A stretch of 64,000 nt of DNA from Arbacia lixula (lineage: Eukaryota; Echinodermata; Echinoidea; Arbacioida; Arbaciidae): assembly GCA_963669155.1 (NCBI GenBank), contig OZ022578.1, positions 9,446,730 to 9,510,729 of the forward strand, given 5' to 3'. The position numbers and the translations under genes were made by a program. The notes under the pieces are model-generated. The model was given only the letters and a program-made list of their open reading frames with translations, ran no database searches and was not told the DNA's origin. Shown here in pieces: positions 19,798-31,156 of the stretch; position 1 is the stretch's first letter, and every line of letters begins with the position of its first letter.

Positions 19798-22699
19798 ATC
19801 TCTTTGCCTCATGTCGACAACATATACTACTGAATGTTTTCAAATCTAAGTCCTGACATTGTGATCCCTTTGATGCTGGAATCAGGCCTTGTCCTGAAGG
19901 GGTTTCGGCCTGCCTGGGTGATTATGATTACTAGGGGTAACCTAATGTGACTCCTGCTCCTGCACACGTTCACACTAGCCACTTCCTCCCGATGTCACAG
20001 CCAATTTCCACCGACCATTACCCATCGGTGTGAATGGCCCCCGGTCGTAAATTCACCAGAATCCAGTGGATGGATGATGGGTAGCTTGTCAGCCTTTGGG
20101 GGCAGCTCACCTTTGTTTGGGGAGGGAAGGGAGAGGGGGATGTCCTCTTATAGTTCTCAGCAGGAAATGGCTGTTAAGTTGTGGAATGCTTTGTTTCTTG
20201 CATTGTATCCTACAGAAGCTAATATCAGAGCAATTGCAAAAAGAGACTGTTAGTAGCTCTTTTCTACTTTTAACTATGATTTATTTAAAGGTTGTATAAG
20301 TTTGAGTTAAATTGGGCTAAAAAGAAACAAATAGCTGTTAATTTTTGGGGGGAATTTGTAAAAAGATGGAATGTGGCTGCAATGTCGTAGTTGAGCAAAT
20401 GCTTTGTGTTTCCAAATCTACTGAATTTTCATATTGTCAAGCTATTCTCTGAGTATGGGGAAGTACTCCTTACATGTCAATAGCAAACTCAGTATCTGTG
20501 ACATTTGAGTTTTAGGGGATTGCAGGTTTATAGTCCATAGGATGAAATGTTCTCTGAAAGGAGGGGCAAACTTGAAGAATTTACCATATTTTCTCTATTT
20601 CTTGTCCTATAACCTTGCTCAAACTTATACTAATGTCTTCCTTGAAATGTCATGCCTCATGAGAGCACCTTAGAGGAAAGTTATGATAGAATACAACTTT
20701 GGTCTGTATCGTCATATAGAGTATACATGTAGATGAAACAATAATTGTGATTTTTACATCTGGATAATATTGATTCAGCAGTGACAGCATCTTTCCTGTG
20801 CGTACCCCTCTGCAGTGGGTTAAGCGTAGGCAATGTATTGGTCCCTCGCCAATTACAAACTCGCCAGATCAGCTAGATAAAGCCGTCTGTTAATTTTGAC
20901 AGCCATTCTGTGTCTGTAAGTCATTACACTAGCCCGGAGGGGGGACGGTGTATTCCCCAAACCCTCGTTGAGTTATTAGTTTGGGGATAGCCCTTCGGGA
21001 CCTGAGGATTCCATCTGAAAGCTCACAGCTGTCATAACCCATTTTATACATGTATGTGGGTCTGTTAATTCAATTTTGTATGTACAGCCAAAATAAGCAA
21101 TTTTCAAATGCCATTTCGTGAAAATGCCATCAACAGTATTTGATATTATAGATGTTGGTCATGAATTTGATTTTGCTTAAACATGTATACAAGTCATGTA
21201 ATTGTCAAAAATAAATCTGTTTCAAAGCACACAATCAGAATCTGTGTGGGGATAAAAAAAATGTCAAAGTTGAAAGTCAAATTTCGTATCATGTACATAA
21301 CTTGTCATATAATGGCATAATATTGCTAATATGGAGGAAACACAAGACAGACTGCAGTGAACATCTATGCAGATACATGGTATTTCTAGCTGAAAAAGAC
21401 CCATTTACAACATTTTGATATTTCAAATGTCCCCTACAGTATGGTAGGTGTATCTACACTTTCAGACATAAAGTACAATGATAAACTGATAAAATACTAT
21501 TCACTCTAGCTTTTTTTTTCATAAGCAATGCCCTCCATGGCTTAATTAGTGACTACCCAATGTCACTCTCATACCTCTCTCAGGTGATTCTCAGCCCTGA
21601 CTTGAATTAGGAAATTACCGTCCCCTTCCTGCAGTCCTCTAAGGGATGCAGGCTTCACTCCTCACCTGGTTACCATGACGATACCCCCAGCTGATGGGGG
21701 GATGGGTAGCTGCATAGTGACCGAAAGTACATCTTGCATTTTCATACTGGATAGGTGTCATCTGAGTTCTTTAAAGTAATAATTTTCATTTTCTTACTCA
21801 TTTTAGCAGTCTTTAGTGGATTATGTTTCTACTGATTTGTGAAGTGGGGTGGGGGGGGGGGGACGATGCTTGGTTGGAGTTTTGAGGATTGTGTACCAAA
21901 AAAGTTATGATTAAAATAAAATATCTGTGGATTTTTCATCTGTGCAGTTGCAATACGATTTGTGGCAAGAAAAATATTGTGAGGCTTGTGAGTTAATCTA
22001 AATATAATGGCTGACATGTCTAGTCCCTCATGAACTAAAAGAAAAAGAAGTGATTCATAAGGGTGTGATCATAGCGTAATTTGATTTTTCTGGTGATAAC
22101 TTAAAAATGAAACAATTGATTAAAGAAAGGATTTCAATATATTTTATTGGTTTGAACATTTAAACATGAAAACTTCACTTAAAAAAAGAAAGACAAATAT
22201 TATTGATAGGAATCAGTCACACGCACTAGAACTTATGAGTAATATGTATTATGTAAACAAAAGGCAGCTTTTATTCTTCCTGAAGGATACAATGCCTAAT
22301 GATTTCTTTCCTTTTGTTCAAAAATTGGGAAAAGAAAATTCTGCAGTAAGATATTTTTAATTCCTCCTGAGATTCTTATCAATCCCTTGACACAGTCCCC
22401 CATTTTATTACCAACAGCTGTGAGTTTAAGGTCGTGTGTCAAGAGTTACCAAATTCGGCATGGATCAGTAGTAAATATTAACAATAAACAGTATGAAATC
22501 TAACATTCATAGCTTATCAGACCATTTCTGGAAAAGTGAAAAACTATCCTTGTTTAGATTTGAAACAACCTGTTTTATAGAGACCATACTCAATATTGCA
22601 CTGGCCTGTGCATCGGTCAGTGTGGCTCTGCTTGCCTCAGCGCATCACTGCTGTGCAAAGAGCTGTGATGTGTGCTATTGTGTCATGGGTCTTAAGGCT

Positions 22700-22775
22700 A
22701 CAGTGTAAGATGACCCATCCAAAAGTAAACCAAACAAATAGCGATCAATACAATTCCGCTTAAAGTCAGCTTGCA
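22700..22775 (-). repeat. dispersed repeat, copy 2 (inverted relative to 16670-16760)
   Basis: On the minus strand this reads CTGACTTTAAGCGGAATTG, then GATCGCTAT and TTTTGGATGGGTCATC, matching 16670-16760 by eye. Confidence 0.5.
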
Positions 22776-23404
22776 CTTGTAATTTCGTTAGCGAAGTGTT
22801 TTCCTCCAGTTTCCATGATATTTGCACAATTTGATTTAATTGCAAATGGGAGACATTACCTTTAAGCTGCAACAAAAAGAAAAAAAAATATTCTTAGTTG
22901 GAAAGATTGAATCACTACCTTGCCCTGTTCAGCAATCCCCCTTGCATCCTATTATTGCATCCTTTTTGCCTTTGTTTCGAATCCCCCTCCTTCGGGCAGA
23001 GATAATCAGACTTGAAGTGGTGCTGATGAAGCCTTTCTCTATTGAGAACATCTTTTGACAGCCGTAAGTCAAGTTGGCAGAGAGTTTGTAGACCCTGGGA
23101 GGAGGTGGGGTGGGGGGGGGGGGGGGCTACTTAGAATTTACCAAGCTCTCCCATTTTCTGTTGGAACCTTATGTTATGACCTCCCTCTATGTTTCTTACT
23201 TTCACTTCCTTTCTCTCTCCCTATATCTTTTCCACACTTTATCTCTCTTTTTTCTTGCTTTTCATCTACAAAGTTTCCTCCTCTTTACATCATTTTCTGT
23301 CAGTATCCCCTCTCTTCTCCTTCTCTTTCCACTGTCATCTATTTCTCACTTTCTACTTTCTACCCCCTCCCTCTCTTAAGACACACATACAATTTTTTTT
23401 ATCT

Positions 23405-23405
23405 T

Positions 23406-23458
<53 letters not shown>

Positions 23459-23480
23459 ATGCTCTCTCTTTCTCTTTTGC
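23405..23480. repeat. (CT)n microsatellite in a pyrimidine-rich region
   Basis: About 22 uninterrupted CT units start at about 23409 and are flanked by CT-rich sequence from about 23200. A second CT-rich region lies at 24290-24440. Confidence 0.9.
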
Positions 23481-23870
23481 TCTCATTCTGTATTTCCTCA
23501 GGGCAGTGAAACAAAGTATCCTTGTTCTTGAGACATTTTTGACAGCTTCTTCTGAAAAATGCAAGAAAATGTTGTTGTGCTATGGTAATTGTGGAGCCAC
23601 ATTGTACATCATGTACTGAAGTAAAGTTGACCCATCATACATGTACATGTATCTCTGATAATAAAAAAACAACAACTTCCCACTTCATATTTTTACACTC
23701 ACTGAAGGCCTATATGCATTTTGAGTTGCATTTCTTTTGTTACTTTGGACATTTATGTCTTTTGACTGGACAAATATTTTGCTGAAAGATTTCCTGAGCA
23801 GACAAGCATGTTCATTGGGGCCTTTTTTTAAAAAGCCAAATAGTGTGTAATAAATTTGCATCTCCACATG

Positions 23871-24063
23871 CAGTGAAGCTTGTTTAAACGACCACATATA
23901 CAGGAAGATCCTCTGTCTGGTAAAGAGCATATTTCTTGTTTCCCTTGAACCATATTTCTCATTGAAACCTGAGTGAAAATAACCCATACATAGAGACCAC
24001 CTGCTTATGATGACAGCATTTCCTATCTCCATTGAGCAGTCTTTCTATACAGGTTTCACTGTA
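23871..24063. mobile_element. GTGAAACCTGT-type MITE, copy B
   Basis: The left end CAGTGAAGCTTGTTTAAACG and the right end ATACAGGTTTCACTGTA are inverted copies. The interior shares CCCTTGAAC, TTTCTCAT(T/G)GAAACCTG and GACCAC(C/A)TGCTTA with copy A. Confidence 0.7.
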
Positions 24064-25149
24064 TTTATTTCATGGTTGTGCTTGCTTCTTGATGATCAGA
24101 AATAGCACGCTGTTGTGCAACTTGGGTCTGATGAAGAGGGCTCTAGAGAGGGGCTTTGGAGAGCCAAGGTGGGTGCGAGCTGCCGTCAGCATCAGATCAA
24201 GCTGAATGCATGGGTAACGGTGTGGAAGTGTGAATCACCACCAAAACTTCCTGTAACACTTTTTTCCCCTATCTCCCCTTTGTCAATCATGCTCTCTCTC
24301 TCTCTCTCTGTTCTTCTTTATTTTTCTTTCAATCTGTTTCTCTCTATTCTTCTGATTCTATTTTGCTCTCTCTCTCTCCCGTTCTCTCTCTCCCGCTCTT
24401 CTCTCTGTCCTTCTTTCGCCCTCTTGTCATTGGTCTCTCTCTATAAATAACCCCCTTCCTCCTCTCTCCTTAACTTATTCTAAATCTATGTTGCAATATT
24501 GGTGCACTCTTTCTCTTCTTCCCCTTTTCCTCCTTTTTCCCCTCTCGCTCCCTCCATCCATCTCTCCTCACCCAGAGAGAGAGAGAGAAAATTCACCACT
24601 GCAAACATAAGGCTTACATAGTGTACACAGATTACATGCAGGTATACCAGGGAGAAACTCACATCTCCCTTGGTAGATGTAATGTATTCCTTCTGCTGAT
24701 AAGCTCATCTTGAAGAGCGCAAACCCTTAACTCATTACCTCTCACCTTTGCAAAATCCAATACCAGTACTACACCCAAATCCTACTAAGGATTAGTGTGT
24801 CTGGGGTAGAGGGGCTTAAGGGCTGGATTGGGTTATTCGTGACAGGTGTCTCGGTCATGTAATGAGGGCCAATCTGTCGAGCTTGCACCTTATGTGTGTT
24901 AAGTTTTTGAATCATTGTCAGAGTCCTGTACGTAACCTTTTGCAAGGTGGCACCACCCTTTATATGACAAATATGAAGCGGAGTGAGAGGCCTATAATCC
25001 TACTAAATCATTTCTTGGGGGGATCGAGAGTGCTCATAGAAACATGATGATCAAAGAACCTTACAGGGAAATATAAAGCTCTCTCACATCATGCTGATTA
25101 GGTATACTTTCTCTTTCTCTTGATGCATGTACACTCTTCCATACTAGTT

Positions 25150-25215
25150 GTGGTTGCAGCAGTGGCTCAGAAAAAAATTGACTCCTCAGCCTAGAATGTA
25201 GGCTACATAACCCTT
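25150..25215 (+). repeat. dispersed repeat (TTGCAG..CCTAG..GGCTAC), copy 2
   Basis: GGTTGCAGCAGTGGCTCAGA, then CTCAGCCTAGAATGTAGGCT: the same order as 17041-17100 and 29325-29392. Confidence 0.5.
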
Positions 25216-25426
25216 GGCAGGAACGTTTCTGGCAAATGAGACAGATTATTAGAACAATTTCTATTTTTGACACAATCCCCTCCAATGACTTTGTGCTTTT
25301 AGTGGAAGATTCTGCCCATGACTCATTGCTTAGTATTAAGACATGTTCTGAATTAGATGTCCTATTGTGAAAAGAAAGTTTGAAGGAAAATCTTTTTAAT
25401 GATAACCACAGTGCCCTCCCCCCCTC

Positions 25427-25428
<2 letters not shown>

Positions 25429-25478
<50 letters not shown>
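25429..25478. repeat. (CA)n microsatellite
   Basis: About 24 uninterrupted CA units. Confidence 0.95.
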
Positions 25479-25480
<2 letters not shown>

Positions 25481-25633
25481 GTGCATTCTCATTTTTGTGC
25501 AATTCTCCTCTTGTGTACTTTTATTTCTTTGGCAAAATACTTTTGTGGCTCCTATTTCCCTCATTATTTCCCAGTTTTGCCCATATTGTTGTTCTGATAC
25601 CCTTTTCTTTAAATTTCTTCTCTGTCTTATGAC

Positions 25634-25864
25634 CTCTTCTTCTTCTTCTTCTTCTTCTTTTTCTTTTTCTTTTTCTTTTTCTTTTTCTTTTTCTTTTTCT
25701 TTTTCTTTTTCTTTTTCTTCTTTTTCTTTTTCTTCTTCTTCTTCTTCTTCTTCTTCTTCTTCTTCTTCTTCTTCTTCTTCTTCTTCTTCTTCTTCTTCTT
25801 CTTCTTCTTCTTCTTCTTCTTCTTCTTCTTCTTCTTCTTCTTCTTCTTCTTCTTCTTCTTCTTC
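25634..25864. repeat. 230-bp (CTT)n/(CTTTTT)n polypyrimidine tract
   Basis: A block of CTT units is followed by CTTTTT units and then about 40 further CTT units without interruption. Long poly-Glu, poly-Arg and poly-Ser frames through it are artefacts. Confidence 0.97.
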
Positions 25865-27077
25865 GTGTTCCCTTCCCTTTAAAAAAATATCTTCCCTCAT
25901 CCCTCTCTTTCAGTATTATTTTGCACCCTCTCCTTCTCTCTTGTTTTACTCTCCACTCATAACTGGTAAGGAACTGGTACGTCTTGTACTCATCAGTCTT
26001 AATTGAAACAATGCAGATCATATCAGCAATTTATTCATTTATTCTGCAAATAAATAACAATATGTACAAAAGTAGCAATTTGTATTTATGTCACACCCAG
26101 AACAGCAAACTCAGTGTTGTCACAAGCATGGTTTTACTTGATCTATTTGACTGCTCACAGTCAAGAAATATTCCTCCGCCTTCATGTTAGGTTCATGTGG
26201 TTTGAATTACCAATCCTCTTTGCTTTTCATGCAATACCGTCTATGAGTGAATTTTACTGCTCATTCGCCTTTGATGGAAAACCACTGATGGATCGACATT
26301 TTTTTTTTCAATGACATTTGAGCTGTGAGGATATATGACCGCAAAGCTCATCTGCATGTGATAATTCAACTGCGCACCACGTTTGTGTGAAATTGGAGGA
26401 TTATATTTCTGGCTCAAGTAAAACATAGTACATGTTTTGCAAAGTACATTGACCTTTGACCCAAGAGGTTTCTTAGGAAGTTGGCCTTTAGAAAGTACAA
26501 AGTATTTGACTTTCGACATCATTGCTAAGTTCCATAAATTTGTGTTGTACTCTTGGACCTTCATGTTTTTAAACCTGTAGGTCACAAAATGAGTTATATC
26601 ATTGTATTTTGTCTGGAAAAGATAGAAACTACTTCTAAATAATATTCACACAAATAGTGTCTCACTCATTTCAGCCAAAGTCATTCTTAGCCTATCCCTA
26701 TGCACATAATTAAAAAATTAAATTACAAACACCACACTTGTAAAAATATTCAAGCACTGACCCTGCATACCTAAAATAATGTAGCAAATCCACTTCATAC
26801 ATATAAAACCTTGGCTATAATATAATGATAACAGTTCTGAGAGGGAGATCAAGAATAGATAATAAACAACTTATAATACAACGATGACTTAACCAAAAAA
26901 TAGATACACTATCCCAATGCAGAAATGTTCGCTCAGTAAATTAAAAAATATTTATTGCTTAATACTTTCTCTATCTACTTTTCTCTGTTTTCTGTCCTAT
27001 TTCTTCAGTGGTACCACACAACTATTTACATGAGTATAGCACCATACTCCTGAATAGTCAATATGTACTTTTCTGGT

Positions 27078-27083
27078 TTTATT
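27078..27083 (-). promoter_or_regulatory. candidate polyadenylation signal of the IGFBP-domain gene
   Basis: TTTATT on the plus strand is AATAAA on the minus strand, about 790 bases past the stop at 27867. Another lies at 26951-26956. The unique AT-rich stretch from about 26000 to 27866 is the likely 3' UTR. Usage is not proven. Confidence 0.35.
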
Positions 27084-27866
27084 GTGTGGCATTAAACACG
27101 GATTCCTATGTACAGTTTGTCCTTTAATCCCATTGTATACATACACACATCATGACATGCTTTTTTCAAATAAATTAGTTCGTATAATATGTACAAATTG
27201 TTTTTTTTTTTAGCTATTCTTACTACATTGTACATTGAATAATACATTTGGAATGAAACACACACTTGAAATTGAATTGAAAATAGTAAATAACTGAAGT
27301 TGATTAATACACATGTACTTATGACTATTTTATCCAACTAATAGCAGTAAACAGGTACATTTTCCTCTTCAAACAATAATTTTTTTTTTCTCCCATCAAG
27401 CATTCGGTACATAAACGGGTAGTTTTTCTCCATTATTTAAAACTTTGACTGAATACACAACATTATATGAACAGGTAATAGAGACTAGCTTCCCAGGTTA
27501 CTATGGTAACAAGAGAAAACATTCACTAATCCTGCGCTTATGACAATCAAGTGAATCACCTAGAGCTGAACATGGAACCTCCATATCAGGCTGTTTGCAT
27601 CAAGGGTTGGTTGCATCTTTTAGAGGTTCTGATCTTATTGCTCCACCATGTCCGTTGTAGTTTAAAGGGTGGGTCCTTTCTCCTTTGTCAACAGCTACAG
27701 CCTCTATGTGAATGTGTGGGATGGGCTAGCATCAAAGAGTGTTGGAATTGAGTCTTGAGAGTTAGAGTGGTCCCTTGCTTGGTGCCCTCTCAGTAAAGTG
27801 AAGGTGCCTGTACTCTGGGCCACTGAGTGATGAAGTCACATCATGGACCTACCAGGTCATATGGTC

Positions 27867-27917
27867 CTATAAGTCGAGGCAGTCGGGGACCTTGCATTGG
27901 AATTTCCCTCGGGAGTC
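27867..27917 (-). CDS. IGFBP-domain gene, coding exon 4 (C-terminus)
   Basis: Encodes DSRGKFQCKVPDCLDL followed by TAG (27869-27867). Acceptor CTTCCTTCAG. Phase 0 matches exon 3. It adds the last two cysteines (274 and 279), bringing the total after the signal peptide to an even 28. Confidence 0.85.
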   Translation of the reverse strand, partial: DSRGKFQCKVPDCLDL

Positions 27918-30611
27918 CTGAAGGAAGATTGAAAGAAAGAAATGGACATTTGAACAGCTTCTGGTTATAATCATGGTCATAATGATAATGATGGTGGATG
28001 ATAAATATGATAATCATAATGATGATAATGAGTAACGCTAATGATACTGAGTAATGTTAACAATTCAGTATAATGAATAGTGGTAATGATGATGAATGAT
28101 TATTCCGAAAGTTGATGATTATTATTATTATGATTATGATTATCATTATTATCTCTCTGTGACATTACAGAGTGCTGATGTGGTTTTCACAAGAGCATGC
28201 CATTCAGCTGTTCACTGTTTATCTGTCTGCGCCAGCTGCTGTTTAGCTTTTGTTCTCCTTTTAAAAAATAATTAGTCAATTACTGATATAAAAGATAACA
28301 AAAATAAAAGTTGTTCTCACCGTTGTTCCTTTCAGCAGACAGGGAAACTGCCGCTTGGAGCACAGGGACCTGCGGAGGCACTTAGCATAGCGCCGAATGC
28401 AGCGGAAGTCATCTCTAGCGCACCGGCCGCAGTCAGGTTCGTCCACGACGTACTGGCAAGCCATACACGATGTGTGCTGGCACTGGCCCTGGCAGTGCTG
28501 CAAGACGTCTGCGTTGTCACTGCAAGGTGGGAGAGAATCATGGGATAAGTGGTGAGAGGAATGGGCGTACTTTGGTTTAAATCTTTGCACAGATGTGGTT
28601 ATTTTACCCTTAGTTGCTGCAAAGTGCATGAGTTGTACCATACATACATCCCCTTACTCCCACCCCTGCACATACATCACATGATGTACAGTTTCACTCA
28701 GGGCTTAGGTCATTGTTCATGTCATGTGGTAAGAATGCCATATGAAAAAGGATTGTATATTTTTTATGACGTACATACATCTGTTGAAAGAACTTGCATA
28801 ATACAACAAGTAAATCAGTCCTTTTTGTCCCAAGATGATCTCTTTTCTTTTTACCATGCACAAAACCAATCGTGGAAAGAGCCCTGGTTTCCAGTATCAG
28901 ACCAATATTGGATGAAAACAGAAGAGAGCGTGGGACCATGGAATACTTCAAGGAGATCACACAAACAATTTGGTATGCCTGGCCTGGTCAACAAATCATG
29001 CTTGTGGTCATATCCTCTGTTGCAAAGGTTGCATATTTTGTCTTTGAAATGAACTATTAAATTGTTAGAGGGCCAAATTTGCTTTAAAGAAATACATCGC
29101 ACTAAATAAATTTTCTTCATAATTTGAGAGCAAATGATGCATGAATTTCCTGTTAGTCTAGGTAAAAGGCTGCTGGCTTTTCCCTCCAACTACATGCTGC
29201 GATAACAAGTAAATCTAGACATACAGACTAGCCTAAGGAATGTAATTCTCTCTCCCGCTTCTCCCGACACAGGGAAGAGGGAAGGGTAGCTTAGCATTTA
29301 TGTCCAGACTTATTCTTGTTAATTGTGATTGCAGCAGTGCATGGAAAAGAAAAAAAATCTTTCCACAACCTAGAACCTAGGATAACTTTCTGTAAGTGTT
29401 GTCCTTATTTGTGTTTGTTTGTCACGCATAGGACTCATTTCAATAAAAAAAACAAGTCACAATTAATGTAGTGGAAAACAAATATTTAACAATTTCCGTG
29501 TCAAATTGGTTGTGGTCAGCAATTATTTTCCAAGGTCATGTTGTTTGTGCAGATTGAATCTCACAAAAGCTAGTGTGTGAAAGGTAAATCAATAAAGTGG
29601 GTGCATGGATAATGCCCCCATTAAACTGTATGCAACAAAGCATGATATGTAACAAAAGTGTGATAGTGTGTTTGTTTACAATTTTATTCAGAATCCATGT
29701 TTTCATTTTTGTGTTTAAGAAGACCCAGATAGCCAACCAATACAGGACAGAGATTAGATTTCATATAATTTTAAGAGATCTACCACTGTGATTGAGATAT
29801 CTTACAGTGCTGTGTTTTACAGTGCGTTTTTTTTTTAATGAATATGCAAGGGTATTCCATTGACATTATTTGTTATGTATGAAGATGTTATATAAAACTT
29901 TTGTTAGGTTATGTAAAAGTGGAACAGAATATTCCCTTCATAACAGGAAAACTTGCTAGATGGCATGCACACTCCAAACCAGCTAATGTATTGTCAAAAT
30001 TACTATAGTATGAGCGGGGAAATGGAATTCAAGGTTTGTAGGTTTCCCTGAAAAAAAACACTCATGAAATTGAAATACATGATGATAATCGTATATGAAA
30101 TATAATGTGCCATATCAATTCATGAGAGTGTTTATATATCACCTGTTCAGAGCCAGAAGGGCACATTAACCCTTCATGTGTCATGTGTGTATATGTTTCT
30201 CCAGTAATACACACAATCCCATGGAGCAGCATTTTGCTTGGCACACACAGGGTTAAAGATGAACTCCTTGCGAACCGGAAGGGCGCTAACACTGCACAAA
30301 GTTGTTGGGGTTAGAACCCATCTCGTTGTAACAATGGGTTCATCTTTGACCCCCTTCTGGCTCTTAACTGACAATAAATCGCCATGATCAGAGTGGTGTG
30401 GAATTTGTAAACAGCACTCACAGTTATGAATGGCAGGAGATTTCCATGCCTGGTTATCAAATTTGTTGTACATGTACATTTATGTTGGCCAAAAATTGAA
30501 AAGTCTATATGAATGTCTTGAAGTATGCGTGAATTTCATTTGGTTTTATGTAAATATGTGAAAATATAGGGAGGACATTTGGACGGGTGAATACATGGAA
30601 GAGGTGCTGAA

Positions 30612-30666
<55 letters not shown>

Positions 30667-30696
30667 CAGTGAGAGAGAAATAGAGAAAGAGAGAGT

Positions 30697-30727
<31 letters not shown>

Positions 30728-31125
30728 AAGAGAGTGACAGATAGAGAGAGAGAGAGGTATAGAGAGAGTGACAGAGAGAGAGAGAGAGAGAGTGACAGAG
30801 AGTGAGAGAGAGAGATAGAGGCAGAGAGAGAGAGAGAGAGAGAGAGAATGAGAGAGATGAATTACAGGTATGGAGAGAAAGAGGGAGAATTTGAGAAAGC
30901 GAATGAGAAGATGAGAGAAAGTTGTGAGAGAATATGCGAAGAAAGTCGTTGGAGACAAGTGGATGGAATAATGGGGATGAAGAGAGAGATGGAATTGGAA
31001 TAGACGGAGAAAGGCAGGGAGAGAGGGAGGAGGAAGATGGTTAGAGACATGAGAATGGAATAAGTGAAGAGAGAGAGACGGAGAGGAGGGTCACACGTGT
31101 GCACACACATGCACACACACATACA

Positions 31126-31156
<31 letters not shown>

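Larger units (their letters stand above)
15801..27866. other. Cdk7 3' UTR and convergent intergenic region
   Basis: About 12 kb between two convergent stop codons. No further exon could be supported. It holds MITEs, dispersed repeats, a hairpin and large microsatellites, listed separately. Several stretches of mixed composition without repeats (about 19860-20060, 20930-21040, 21530-21720 and 24600-24900) are possible regulatory DNA, but nothing in the sequence proves this. Confidence 0.6.

Noticed and set aside
25061..26021. Very long open frames coding poly-Glu, poly-Arg or poly-Ser
   Set aside because: They are read through the (CTT)n/(CTTTTT)n and (CA)n microsatellites; a trinucleotide repeat is automatically open in several frames.
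28549..29052. 167-codon plus-strand open frame beside exon 3 of the IGFBP-domain gene
   Set aside because: No recognisable motif, odd composition (many Cys/His/Trp), on the non-coding strand of an intron with no splice context; length is compatible with chance.
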